DNA of 64,000 nt, from assembly GCF_009754905.2 (NCBI RefSeq), contig NZ_CP066775.1, forward strand, positions 1,860,001-1,924,000. The letters run 5' to 3'. Positions 45,909 through 53,963 of the stretch are shown piece by piece. The position numbers were made by a program, and so were the translations under genes. The stretch is from Mucilaginibacter ginkgonis. GTDB taxonomy: Bacteria > Bacteroidota > Bacteroidia > Sphingobacteriales > Sphingobacteriaceae. The first letter of the stretch is position 1; each line of letters begins with the position of its first letter. The notes under the pieces were generated by a model. The model was given only the letters and a program-made list of their open reading frames with translations, did not search any database and was not told where the DNA came from.

Positions 45909-46934
45909 ATGAATAACGCAGATAACAAAAAAGCCATTTGGGTTGGCGTTTTTATCGCAATAGGCATCGCTATTTTTATAGTGGGTGTGCTAACATTTGG
46001 CAACGAGCGTAAAACTTTTAGTAACGGGTTGCATATCAGCGCCGTTTTTAATGATGTGAACGGCCTGACTAAGGGCAATAATGTCTGGTTCTCAGGTGTT
46101 AAAGTCGGCACCATAAAAGACATTAAATTTACGGGTGTATCGCAGGTGTACGTAACCATGAACATCGATAAAAACGCGCAGCAGTATATCCGCCGTAATG
46201 CCGGTGTGCGTGTTAGTGCCGAAGGTTTTATTGGAAACAAACTCATAGTTATAGAAGGTGGCAGCCCCAGTGCGCCGGTTATAGAAGATGGCGACAGGCT
46301 TAATGCTGTACCAACAATGTCGACAGACGATATCACCAAAACGCTGCAAAAAAATAACCTTAACTTATTAGCTATCACATCTGATTTTAAGGCACTTACC
46401 CGTAAGATTATTGAAGGCAAAGGCATGGTTGGCCAATTGATGACAGACTCTACAGTGGCTATGCGTTTCCGCAATATGGTTACTAAACTTGACGAGACCA
46501 GCAACAGCACAGCGTCTATGGCGCATCAATTGCAAGCTTACGGCGTTAAGCTGAATAGCAAAGATGGTCTGGCTAATAAACTGGTTACCGATACGGCAAC
46601 ATTCAAGAAATTCGAAGCAGCGGTTGAGCAGCTAAGACAAACCACTAAAGCCGCTAATACCTTTACGCAAAACCTAAATAAAGCAAGCGAGAAGCTAAAC
46701 AGTACAGACAATGTTTTGGGGGTTTTGCTAAACGACAAAAAAAGTGCTACGCAAGTACAAAGCAGCATTAACAACCTGCAGGAAGGTTCTGTAAAACTTA
46801 ACGACGACCTGGAAGCAGCACAGCATAACTTCTTTTTAAAAGGTTTTTTTAAAAAACGTGCCAAGCAGCAGGAAGAACAGAAAAAGTTGCAACAGCAAAA
46901 CAGCGCCACTCCGGCGGGTACACCTCAGCAATAA
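45909..46934 (+). CDS. mlaD: MCE-domain protein (MlaD)
   Basis: A 341-residue anchored MCE protein that forms a ring around lipid substrates next to MlaE. Residues 11-31 form a membrane helix (GVFIAIGIAIFIVGVLTFG). The MCE domain follows, with SAVFNDVNGLTKGNNVWFSG and VRVSAEGFIGNKLIVIEGG. The remainder is a long helical coiled-coil-like region, ending in a lysine- and glutamine-rich tail (KKRAKQQEEQKKLQQQ). It starts right after the mlaF stop. Confidence 0.93.
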   Translation: MNNADNKKAIWVGVFIAIGIAIFIVGVLTFGNERKTFSNGLHISAVFNDVNGLTKGNNVWFSGVKVGTIKDIKFTGVSQVYVTMNIDKNAQQYIRRNAGVRVSAEGFIGNKLIVIEGGSPSAPVIEDGDRLNAVPTMSTDDITKTLQKNNLNLLAITSDFKALTRKIIEGKGMVGQLMTDSTVAMRFRNMVTKLDETSNSTASMAHQLQAYGVKLNSKDGLANKLVTDTATFKKFEAAVEQLRQTTKAANTFTQNLNKASEKLNSTDNVLGVLLNDKKSATQVQSSINNLQEGSVKLNDDLEAAQHNFFLKGFFKKRAKQQEEQKKLQQQNSATPAGTPQQ

Positions 46935-46935
46935 A

Positions 46936-46963
46936 TTGATAGGTGTTTACACGTATAATTTTG
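46936..46963 (+). promoter_or_regulatory. Promoter in the mlaD downstream gap
   Basis: TTG (46936-46938), 17 bases, TAATTTTG (46956-46963): a full Bacteroidota promoter starting two bases after the mlaD stop. No coding region begins soon after it; the strong terminator at 47060-47097 is about 130 bases downstream. Confidence 0.55.
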
Positions 46964-46968
46964 CAGTT

Positions 46969-47097
46969 TAGTTTTTTATAATTACTATTGTGTTGGGTTG
47001 ACACATTATAACTAACTAAACTGAATGTATTGATCCGCTCCATGAAAGTTGATTGTTTGAAAAAGAAAGGTTCTTGTCTTGCAAGAACCTTTCTTTT
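46969..47097 (+). ncRNA. Candidate small RNA
   Basis: Between a full-consensus promoter (46936-46963) and a perfect 16-bp terminator hairpin, the sequence has no reading frame of note. The transcript would be about 130 bases and ends in the hairpin. This is a prediction from signals only; I cannot match it to a known RNA family. Confidence 0.35.
47060..47097 (+). terminator. Perfect 16-bp terminator hairpin
   Basis: AAAAGAAAGGTTCTTG (47061-47076), a five-base loop and CAAGAACCTTTCTTTT (47082-47097). It ends with TTTT on the + strand and mirrors A residues on the left, so it can work in both directions. Confidence 0.9.
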
Positions 47098-47174
47098 GAA
47101 TTACTTTTAAATTATAAAAATTATTAAAGTTCAAACGCGGAACAAAACTTCACAATAATCTAAAAACTTCAGAG

Positions 47175-47540
47175 ATGTCTTACGACCAAATTATGGCACA
47201 ATTAGCGAATCTGATGAAAACAGGTTCCAAGACAAATGCGTATGCCCCTCTAATTTGGTTATGTGGAGTTGTAATGGTTGCTGGCATGGGTGGGATGTTT
47301 TATTTTTCCAATCCGATAATTCAATATGTGTTCCTTGGTTTAATAGTAATAGTGGTTATTTTTGCAATTGTGATGTATGTCGTGTTATTAGCCATGGATC
47401 CAAAACTTTTACAATCTGAGCACTACAGGATTGAAGACAAGAAATTAGACATTATTGCATCAAAAGGAAAACCTATAGAGTTTAATCCGGTTGATTTATC
47501 GGTACCCACAAAAGAAATAGGAGAAAATAAAAATGGATAA
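47175..47540 (+). CDS. Unknown small membrane protein, first gene of an AT-rich pair
   Basis: A 121-residue protein with two hydrophobic segments at about residues 25-45 and 49-73, followed by a soluble tail of 48 residues (DPKLLQSEHYRIEDKKLDII onward). I do not recognise a family. Codon use is much more AT-rich than in neighbours (for example many AAA, ATT and TTA). The last eight bases overlap the next gene, so the two are probably co-translated. Confidence 0.72.
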   Translation: MSYDQIMAQLANLMKTGSKTNAYAPLIWLCGVVMVAGMGGMFYFSNPIIQYVFLGLIVIVVIFAIVMYVVLLAMDPKLLQSEHYRIEDKKLDIIASKGKPIEFNPVDLSVPTKEIGENKNG

Positions 47541-47811
47541 TGTATTACTAATTTTATTATCCACGACATATGATAGAGAAGCTGTCATTAAAGCTCTCGA
47601 AATAAATGGTAAAATTGATACTTGGTTTTATTCTTTTCCAAATACAATATTTGTAAAAACGAGTATGAATCCAAAGGAAATGTCGCGTTTTATAGAAGAA
47701 AAATTTGGTGAAAATATCAATTTTGTCACTCAGATTGAAAGCGACTATTTCGGCCGGATGAGTTCTGCACAATGGAAAAATTTCAAAAAGGTTAAAAATT
47801 TTATCCCTTAA
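47533..47811 (+). CDS. Unknown 92-residue protein, second gene of an AT-rich pair
   Basis: The order of predicted strands and helices (VLLILLSTT, then YDREAVIKALEI, DTWFYSFPNTIFVKT, PKEMSRFIEEKFG, INFVTQIE) reads beta-alpha-beta-beta-alpha-beta, like a ferredoxin-type fold as in Cas2, VapD and similar small proteins. This is an inference; no catalytic residue is identifiable. It overlaps the upstream gene by eight bases and converges with DUF2130, whose last four bases it overlaps. Confidence 0.7.
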   Translation: MDNVLLILLSTTYDREAVIKALEINGKIDTWFYSFPNTIFVKTSMNPKEMSRFIEEKFGENINFVTQIESDYFGRMSSAQWKNFKKVKNFIP

Positions 47812-49058
47812 TCTATCAACATCATATCATCATCGTCGGTTAGGCTAAGCTGAATGCTATCGTTACCGGCAATGCCTTCAATGGAGCCTTTGATATGTGC
47901 CGCGCTCAGCAAAACTTTTTCTAATTGTTTCTCACGGCTTTTCCAAAGTTTTTCCATGGCTTCGCGCTCTTTAAGGATAGACATGCGCATACTCATAAAG
48001 CCTTCGCGTATGGCTTTCCATTGTTCAGAAAACTCGCTGCTGGTGAGGAAATCATAAAGCAGATGCATTTTGTCACCCTTATTGTCATGCTTGCGCGCCT
48101 CGGCAGCCATTTTCACTAGAAAGTCGCGTAAAATGTAAGCCACCGGCTTTACCTCGTCAAAAGAGCAGATCCATACCCCCTCTTTCTCGCCAAAGCAGTC
48201 CATGTCCTTAGGGTAGCATTGGGTTACAATGACAGCGATGTGTGCACCCGTGCTGCGCATATCTTTTTTAAGCTTCTCTATCCAGTCGCCGCCAAAGGCA
48301 TTGGTACGCTTGCTCTCGTATATAATGGTACCGCACTCCTGCCCAAACTGGTTGCGTACTGTTTGCGTACAGTCGGCTCCGCGCACGCCCTTTCCTACTT
48401 CGCCTATCAGATCGAATGGGAAATGTGTACGCAGCAATTCTTCAAGCACTAATTCCTGTGCTTCGCCTTGCAATTGCATGGAACCTTGTTCCGCTTTGCG
48501 CTTCATCTCGTCGGCGAGTTTTTTCTGCTGTTCCAACTGCATCTCAAGTTCTTTAACCCGTAATTGATGCGCGTTATCCTTAAGGGCGTTCTTATCGGCC
48601 TCTTGTTTACGTATCTGCTCTGTAATGTCCTGGCGCTGTGCCAACAATTTACGCTCAACCTCCAGCGCCATCTCCTCTTCCTTTTGTTTGAGGGATGCTT
48701 CGCGCTGCATAAACTCCAGTTCTTTTTGCCGGCTGGCCTTTAATTTCTCTTCAGACTCTTTTACAGAATTATTTAATAGTTGCACACGGTTTTCAAAGTC
48801 GGCACTGATGGTTTTGCGCAGATTTTCTTCAAGGGCTTGCTGCAACTGCTTTTTTTCGTCAACCAAACGCTGATCAAAGGCCTGTTGTTGCTGCTGCTGC
48901 CTGGCGGCAAACTCTTCTTCCTTACGTTTAAACTCGCTCTCTTTTTGCTGTTTAAATGCCTGCATATCAGACCGAAGCTTTTGCTTATATTCTTCGGCCA
49001 TTACCTCTTCTATAGGGAATCCATAACCACAACTGGGGCATTTAACTTCTGTAGCCAT
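47808..49058 (-). CDS. DUF2130 protein with N-terminal zinc-ribbon
   Basis: A 416-residue protein. The N terminus MATEVKCPSCGYGFPIEE holds a CxxC that is probably half of a zinc ribbon. Residues 25-200 are highly charged and form long coiled coils (KQQKESEFKRKEEEFAARQQ and similar). The DUF2130 core follows, with DLIGEVGKGVRGADCTQTV and YESKRTNAFGGDWIEKL. The core resembles nuclease-like folds (inference from literature memory), but function is unknown. It converges with the AT-rich pair. Confidence 0.85.
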   Translation of the reverse strand: MATEVKCPSCGYGFPIEEVMAEEYKQKLRSDMQAFKQQKESEFKRKEEEFAARQQQQQQAFDQRLVDEKKQLQQALEENLRKTISADFENRVQLLNNSVKESEEKLKASRQKELEFMQREASLKQKEEEMALEVERKLLAQRQDITEQIRKQEADKNALKDNAHQLRVKELEMQLEQQKKLADEMKRKAEQGSMQLQGEAQELVLEELLRTHFPFDLIGEVGKGVRGADCTQTVRNQFGQECGTIIYESKRTNAFGGDWIEKLKKDMRSTGAHIAVIVTQCYPKDMDCFGEKEGVWICSFDEVKPVAYILRDFLVKMAAEARKHDNKGDKMHLLYDFLTSSEFSEQWKAIREGFMSMRMSILKEREAMEKLWKSREKQLEKVLLSAAHIKGSIEGIAGNDSIQLSLTDDDDMMLID

Positions 49059-49152
49059 CTCTTAAATATTTAGGGGATCTTATTATGCTAAGATACCTCA
49101 ATATAGAACGGCAGTTTAAAAATGTGGATATCTTTTACCTTGCAATGTGAAT

Positions 49153-49189
49153 AAAAAAATCCCTTTACCGCAATTAGCAGAAAGGGATT
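49153..49189 (-). terminator. Intrinsic terminator
   Basis: On the - strand AATCCCTTT and AAAGGGATT form a 9-bp stem with a 14-base loop, followed by seven T residues. It is 23 bases past the stop of the small membrane gene at 49212. Confidence 0.85.
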
Positions 49190-49211
49190 ATATACTTTTG
49201 TACTGTGCTGA

Positions 49212-49367
49212 TTATGATGCGCCAAGCGCCATTGTAACGCCCAATGATGCTGCCATAAGCAATATCATAGACAGTACATAAAATATCATAAAGTTAGGAC
49301 CTTGCGATAGCGCAGTTTTTGAAAAATCTATTTTCCACTTACTGTATTCTTTCGGATAGTAGATCAT
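49212..49367 (-). CDS. Unknown single-helix membrane protein
   Basis: A 51-residue protein, MIYYPKEYSKWKIDFSKTAL, then a hydrophobic stretch of about 24 residues (MIFYVLSMILLMAASLGVTM). The frame opens at 49412, but the ATG at 49367 is the more likely start. It has its own terminator. Its family is not recognised, and small single-helix proteins like this are often missed by annotation. Confidence 0.6.
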   Translation of the reverse strand: MIYYPKEYSKWKIDFSKTALSQGPNFMIFYVLSMILLMAASLGVTMALGAS

Positions 49368-49632
49368 AGTAACGGTTTCTAATTTTTGCCGGATAAGCGT
49401 TAGGGCAAACATAATGCCATGTGCCGTTATTTCGCTTAAAACGCAATTTCGAAACCTGTACTGACCTTAACCTTGCCCCATTACTTCCCCATCGATAGGA
49501 TTATTTTCCCCGTAGTTCACTGTCGTCACATAACGGATGTGGCTTGTTATCTAAATTATAATCCGCCAAATCAATCCACTGTTACCCAGCCATCTGTGTA
49601 ATCACGCATATAAATCTGTGAAATCTATCTAA

Positions 49633-50052
49633 TCAACTGGTATGGTCGGCTACTATCTTCCAGCCATTTTTTAATTTACGAAACCATAAAGTGAAATACC
49701 CCCCGATGCTGTCTTTGGTACGCGTTACTTTCCAGGCGCCTAAAACGAACGCGTTGGTTGGGTCAAGTATGTTCACTTTAAGGATATTAAAATCCAGCGT
49801 ACCCATGGCGGCTTTGTCCGGATAACTTTTTTTGTAATGATCCAGCGTTGTTTGCCAGCCATAATCCGGCCCGTTTTTACCGACAAATAGCAGCGAGTCC
49901 GACTTCCAATAGCTTTGCATAAATCCGTCAATGTCGCCCTTATTCCAGCTGATTTGCTGGCGATGCAACACGTTTAAGATTTGCTGTTTGTCCTGCGCGC
50001 GAATAGTAAAACTGCTAACTAGCAACGCCGCTGCCAAAATAAATTTCTTCAT
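49633..50052 (-). CDS. NTF2-like (DUF4440) secreted protein
   Basis: A 139-residue protein with a signal peptide (MKKFILAAALLVSSFTIRAQ). The body fits the SnoaL/DUF4440 fold: QQISWNKGDIDGFMQSYWKS, DSLLFVGKNGPDYGWQTTL, then GAWKVTRTKDSIGGYFTLWF. Members may bind or isomerise small molecules, but no active-site set can be assigned. The frame extends upstream to 50187; the ATG at 50052 is chosen for the signal peptide. It is divergent from the PfkB gene, 56 bases apart. Confidence 0.83.
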   Translation of the reverse strand: MKKFILAAALLVSSFTIRAQDKQQILNVLHRQQISWNKGDIDGFMQSYWKSDSLLFVGKNGPDYGWQTTLDHYKKSYPDKAAMGTLDFNILKVNILDPTNAFVLGAWKVTRTKDSIGGYFTLWFRKLKNGWKIVADHTS

Positions 50053-50108
50053 AGCTTTAAAAATAGCATTAATATTGCACCACTTTTTAAAGCTAATTAA
50101 ACTGTAGG

Positions 50109-50963
50109 ATGAACCAAAAGGTATTGTGTTTTGGCGAAGTGTTGTGGGACGCCTTTGGCGATGGTAAAAAAGCGGGCGGTGCCCCAATGAATGTGGCCTG
50201 GCATTTAAAACAGCAAGGCGCAGATGTGCAGTTTGCCAGCAGCCTGGGTAAAGACGCGTCGGGTGATGAGCTTTTTGCCTTTCTTGAAAAAAGCGATTTA
50301 GACTCGCCGTTAATTCAGCGCGACGAGTTGCCGACCTGCGAGGTTACCGTACAATTAGATGCTAACCAGCATGCCACCTACATTATTCCCGAACCGGTTT
50401 CCTGGGACAATATCCGTGCAACATCAGAATTAAAAAAGGCAGCGGCAAATGCTTCCGCGATCATATTTGGTAGTCTGGCTTGCCGTGGCAAACGTACGCG
50501 CGAAACGTTAGTTGGTCTTTTAGACGACACCAGTAAAATGCGTGTTTTTGACGTAAACCTTCGTGCTCCGCACTACAACCTGGACACTATTCAAACGCTT
50601 GCAGCGAAGTCGAGCTTCATCAAGATGAATGATGATGAGGCCGAATTGTTGATCCGTGGCCGCGGTGATTTAAAAAGCAAGATCATTGAATTTCAAAAGG
50701 CCTATCACCCCAAAACAGTTTGCGTAACACGCGGCGATAAGGGCGCGCTGTTATTCCACAACGACGAATTTTACGAGCATGCCGGTTACCCCGCTAATGT
50801 TGTAGATACCGTAGGTGCCGGCGATTCCTTCCTCGCAACTTTAGTCGTAGGCCTGCTTAGCAATAATGACCCTAACGAAGTGTTAGACCGCGCTTGCAAA
50901 GTGGGTGCTTTTGTAGCCGGGCAGCGTGGCGCGACGCCGGTTTATCCAAAAGACCTGGTTTAA
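50109..50963 (+). CDS. PfkB-family sugar kinase (fructokinase-like)
   Basis: A 284-residue ribokinase-family enzyme. Signs: CFGEVLWDAFGDGKKAGGAP and NVAWHLKQQGADV at the N terminus, the PfkB signature 2 GYPANVVDTVGAGDSFLATL near residue 235 with the catalytic Asp in GAGDS, and the closing GAFVAGQRGATP. Most similar in layout to fructokinases, so fructose to fructose-6-phosphate is the best guess; the sugar is not certain. Confidence 0.9.
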   Translation: MNQKVLCFGEVLWDAFGDGKKAGGAPMNVAWHLKQQGADVQFASSLGKDASGDELFAFLEKSDLDSPLIQRDELPTCEVTVQLDANQHATYIIPEPVSWDNIRATSELKKAAANASAIIFGSLACRGKRTRETLVGLLDDTSKMRVFDVNLRAPHYNLDTIQTLAAKSSFIKMNDDEAELLIRGRGDLKSKIIEFQKAYHPKTVCVTRGDKGALLFHNDEFYEHAGYPANVVDTVGAGDSFLATLVVGLLSNNDPNEVLDRACKVGAFVAGQRGATPVYPKDLV

Positions 50964-51250
50964 TATTTAACCTTGATGGTTCTTGCGTTAGCGATTGAAG
51001 CAAAAGCCCGCATCCCGATGTATATCGGGAGAGGACCCGAGTGAAACTAGAGTAACGCCCTCGAAATTCAGGGCACTTATCAGCACAAATAAATCTACCT
51101 ACCATAAATTTTTATAAAGACTTTAACTCTACTCCTTAGAATTAAAGGAATTGCCTTTGTCATATTCAGCTAACAAAAGTTCTTCACTATGCTTACCGCA
51201 TAAACTTTACGGATATTTCTCCGTTAATTTACTTTCAGAAAGGCAATACT
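50964..51250. other. Gap between the PfkB gene and the VWA gene
   Basis: 287 bases without a gene. It contains copy 2 of the GCGTTAGGG element at 50985-51060; the remainder (51061-51250) is AT-rich and probably holds the promoter for the VWA-AAA operon, though no full consensus is seen. Confidence 0.5.
50985..51060 (+). repeat. Interspersed GCGTTAGGG...ACGCCC element, copy 2
   Basis: Starts GCGTTAGCGATTGAAGC, contains CATCCCGATGTATATCGGGA with a small hairpin, then GACCCGAGTG, and ends ACGCCC. It aligns with the inverted copy at 38818-38887 at both ends and at the GACCCG core. Confidence 0.7.
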
Positions 51251-52348
51251 ATGCGAGGATTTGGGTTCTCGAAATTTATACCCCGCGAAATTCCCAAAGG
51301 CGGGTTTGACGAACTGCTTAAACTATTTTTAGAATTACTGAACTATACGTCTGGTGATGCCGGCGAAGCCCTATCGTGGTTAAACGAACTGGACAAGCAA
51401 TACAACATTACCAACGACGAGTATGGTATGGGTGATTTTATCGACGAGTTAAAGCAAAAACGCTACCTGACCGATGATAACGATAACGGTGGATTTGCTA
51501 TCACGGCTAAAACAGAGCAAAGCATAAGGCAATCATCCCTTGAAGAGATCTTTGGCAAGCTCAAGAAGTCGGGCAAGGGTAATCACCGTACGCCGCAATC
51601 AGGCCAGGGTGACGAAAAAAATGCTGAACGCCGCGAGTTTGAGTTTGGTGATAGCCTGGACCAGATAGACGTTACACAATCTATCCACAACGCGCAGGTG
51701 AACCACGGCATCGGCGATTTTATAATGACCGAACGCGATTTGGAAGTAGAGGAAATGGATTATAAGACCCTTACTTCTACCGTGCTGATGATAGATATTT
51801 CGCACTCCATGATCCTTTATGGCGAAGACCGTATAACCCCTGCTAAAAAGGTGGCGATGGCATTGGCAGAACTGATCCGTACCAAATACCCAAAAGACAC
51901 TTTAGACATTGTGGTTTTTGGCAACGATGCGTGGCCGATAACACTCAAAGACCTGCCCTATTTACAGGTTGGCCCGTACCACACAAATACTTATGCTGGC
52001 TTAGAGCTGGCGACAGACCTGCTGCGCCGCCGTAAGACCCACAATAAACAGATATTTATGATCACCGATGGTAAGCCAACTTGCTTAAAAGAAGGCACCC
52101 GGTATTATAAAAACAGCATAGGCCTTGACCGTAAGGTGGTCAACAAAACACTGAACATGGCTGCGCAGTGCAAGCGGCTTAAAATACCTATCACCACGTT
52201 TATGATAGCTAAGGACCCATACCTGCAGCAGTTTGTGCGCAAGTTTACGGAGACTAACGGCGGAAAGGCGTTCTACAGTTCGCTTAACGGGTTAGGCGAA
52301 TACATTTTTGAAGACTATATAAAGAACAGAAGAAGAACGGTGAGGTAG
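51251..52348 (+). CDS. VWA-domain protein
   Basis: A 365-residue protein with an N-terminal helical part (residues 1-140) and a C-terminal von Willebrand A domain. The MIDAS metal site is DISHSM at about 182-187, with the threonine loop in TYAGLEL and the ITDGKPTC stretch near 280. VWA proteins paired with AAA ATPases of the MoxR/chelatase type act together in metal insertion or complex assembly. The AAA partner follows 101 bases downstream. Confidence 0.88.
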   Translation: MRGFGFSKFIPREIPKGGFDELLKLFLELLNYTSGDAGEALSWLNELDKQYNITNDEYGMGDFIDELKQKRYLTDDNDNGGFAITAKTEQSIRQSSLEEIFGKLKKSGKGNHRTPQSGQGDEKNAERREFEFGDSLDQIDVTQSIHNAQVNHGIGDFIMTERDLEVEEMDYKTLTSTVLMIDISHSMILYGEDRITPAKKVAMALAELIRTKYPKDTLDIVVFGNDAWPITLKDLPYLQVGPYHTNTYAGLELATDLLRRRKTHNKQIFMITDGKPTCLKEGTRYYKNSIGLDRKVVNKTLNMAAQCKRLKIPITTFMIAKDPYLQQFVRKFTETNGGKAFYSSLNGLGEYIFEDYIKNRRRTVR

Positions 52349-52349
52349 T

Positions 52350-52384
52350 ACCCCACCCAACCTCCCCTGAAGGGGAGGAGAAAT
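52350..52384. repeat. C-rich/G-rich palindrome after the VWA gene
   Basis: CCCACCCAACCTCCCCTGAA, then GGGGAGGAGAAATT; a member of the family at 3892 and 39147. Confidence 0.6.
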
Positions 52385-52411
52385 TTACACACTAATCATA
52401 AATTAAAAACC

Positions 52412-52449
52412 AAAGCCCGCCCCTTTAGGGGAGGGTTGGGAGGGGTTAA
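52412..52449 (+). repeat. C-rich/G-rich repeat with G-quadruplex motif touching the AAA gene start
   Basis: CCCGCCCCTTTAGGGG, then GAGGGTTGGGAGGGG: at 52428-52445 four G-runs (4, 3, 3 and 4 bases) are separated by loops of one, two and one bases, ending four bases before the ATG. The CCCC at 52420-52423 and the first GGGG could alternatively form a hairpin. Confidence 0.75.
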
Positions 52450-53958
52450 ATGACATACGACCATAATAGTATAAAAACACTCGGCCAGCTAAAAAAATCT
52501 AATTACAAAAGCAGGTCTGTTAAAGAAGAATTAAGAGAAAACTTAATCATCCAGCTGCAAAAAAAGGAAGGCGGCTTTGAGGGAATTATTGGTTATGAGG
52601 ATACCGTTATTCCCGACTTACAAACCGCTATCTTATCCCGCCATAACACTTTACTTCTAGGTTTGCGCGGGCAAGCTAAAACTCGTATAGCAAGATTGCT
52701 GGTCAACCTGCTGGACGAGTACATTCCCTACATAGAAGGTTCCGAACTATATGATGATCCGTTGGACCCCATATCCTGGTTTGGGCGTAATATTATTGAA
52801 CAAAACGGCGATGATACCGCTGTAGCCTGGGTGCACCGCTCTGAGCGTTATACAGAAAAATTGGCTACGCCTGATGTTACTGTGGCCGACCTTATCGGTG
52901 ATGTTGACCCCATAAAAGCGGCGACCCTGAAATTGACTTACGCTGATGAACGTGTGATCCACTTCGGGTTGATTCCGCGTGCGCATCGGGGTATATTTGT
53001 AATTAACGAGTTGCCCGACTTACAGGCACGTATACAGGTTTCTTTGTTCAATATACTGCAAGAGAAAGACATCCAGATACGCGGGTTTAAACTGCGTTTG
53101 CCGCTGGATATCCAATTTGTATTTACAGCAAATCCGGAAGACTACACCAACCGTGGCTCCATAGTAACGCCGCTCAAAGACCGTATCGAGAGCCAGATAT
53201 TAACCCACTACCCGCGTTCGCTTGATATTTCGCGACGCATTACGCAGCAGGAAGCAAAGCTAACACCTTCGCAGGTAGCAAACATCGAAGCCGATGGTTT
53301 GGTAAAAGACTTGATAGAACAGATCGCCTTCGAGGCGCGCGACTCGGAATATATCGACAAAAAATCAGGCGTGTCGGCACGTTTGACAATATCAGCTTAT
53401 GAAAACCTTATAAGCAATGCAGAACGCAGGATGCTGATCAATGGCGAGAAAAGCACATTCGTGCGTATTTCAGACTTTTTGGGCGTTATCCCGGCCATTA
53501 CAGGAAAAATTGAACTGGTTTACGAAGGTGAATTGGAAGGCCCGGCAAAAGTGGCTAACATCTTGGTTGGAAAATCTGTCCGTTCACTACTGCTGCAGTT
53601 TTTCCCTGACCCTGAGAAGGCTAAGAAAACCAAGAAAGGCAATCCATATGAAGAGATCATCAACTGGTTTAGCGAGGGCAATACAGTAGCCCTGATAGAT
53701 GACCTATCTTTAATAGAGTATAAAAATCTGTTAAATTCCGTTAAAGGTTTAGGTGATCTGGTTAAGCAGTTTCACCCACGGTTGTCAGAAAATCAGCAGT
53801 TATTGTTGATGGAGTTTGTGTTGCATGGCCTGGCAGAATTCTCACAACTTAGCAAAGGATTTTTAGATAAAGGCTTTGCCTTCTCGGATATGTTTGATAG
53901 CTTGTTTAACTTGCAGGGCGACGATGATGATGACGACCTGAACGAAGACCGCTACTAG
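52450..53958 (+). CDS. AAA ATPase of the MoxR/Mg-chelatase type
   Basis: A 502-residue AAA+ ATPase. The P-loop reads GLRGQAKT near residues 72-79, with alanine in place of the usual last glycine. The Walker B stretch is GIFVINELPDL near 181-191, where asparagine replaces the usual aspartate before the catalytic glutamate; this appears to be the normal form of this Bacteroidota subfamily, but should be checked. The sensor TANPEDYTNRG and the arginine-rich end follow. It forms an operon with the VWA gene before it, and the metallophosphoesterase starts five bases after its stop. Confidence 0.88.
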   Translation: MTYDHNSIKTLGQLKKSNYKSRSVKEELRENLIIQLQKKEGGFEGIIGYEDTVIPDLQTAILSRHNTLLLGLRGQAKTRIARLLVNLLDEYIPYIEGSELYDDPLDPISWFGRNIIEQNGDDTAVAWVHRSERYTEKLATPDVTVADLIGDVDPIKAATLKLTYADERVIHFGLIPRAHRGIFVINELPDLQARIQVSLFNILQEKDIQIRGFKLRLPLDIQFVFTANPEDYTNRGSIVTPLKDRIESQILTHYPRSLDISRRITQQEAKLTPSQVANIEADGLVKDLIEQIAFEARDSEYIDKKSGVSARLTISAYENLISNAERRMLINGEKSTFVRISDFLGVIPAITGKIELVYEGELEGPAKVANILVGKSVRSLLLQFFPDPEKAKKTKKGNPYEEIINWFSEGNTVALIDDLSLIEYKNLLNSVKGLGDLVKQFHPRLSENQQLLLMEFVLHGLAEFSQLSKGFLDKGFAFSDMFDSLFNLQGDDDDDDLNEDRY

Positions 53959-53963
53959 ATAAA

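Noticed and set aside
50872..51105. Open frame on the - strand over the PfkB gene end
   Set aside because: It crosses the GCGTTAGGG repeat and the real gene antisense.
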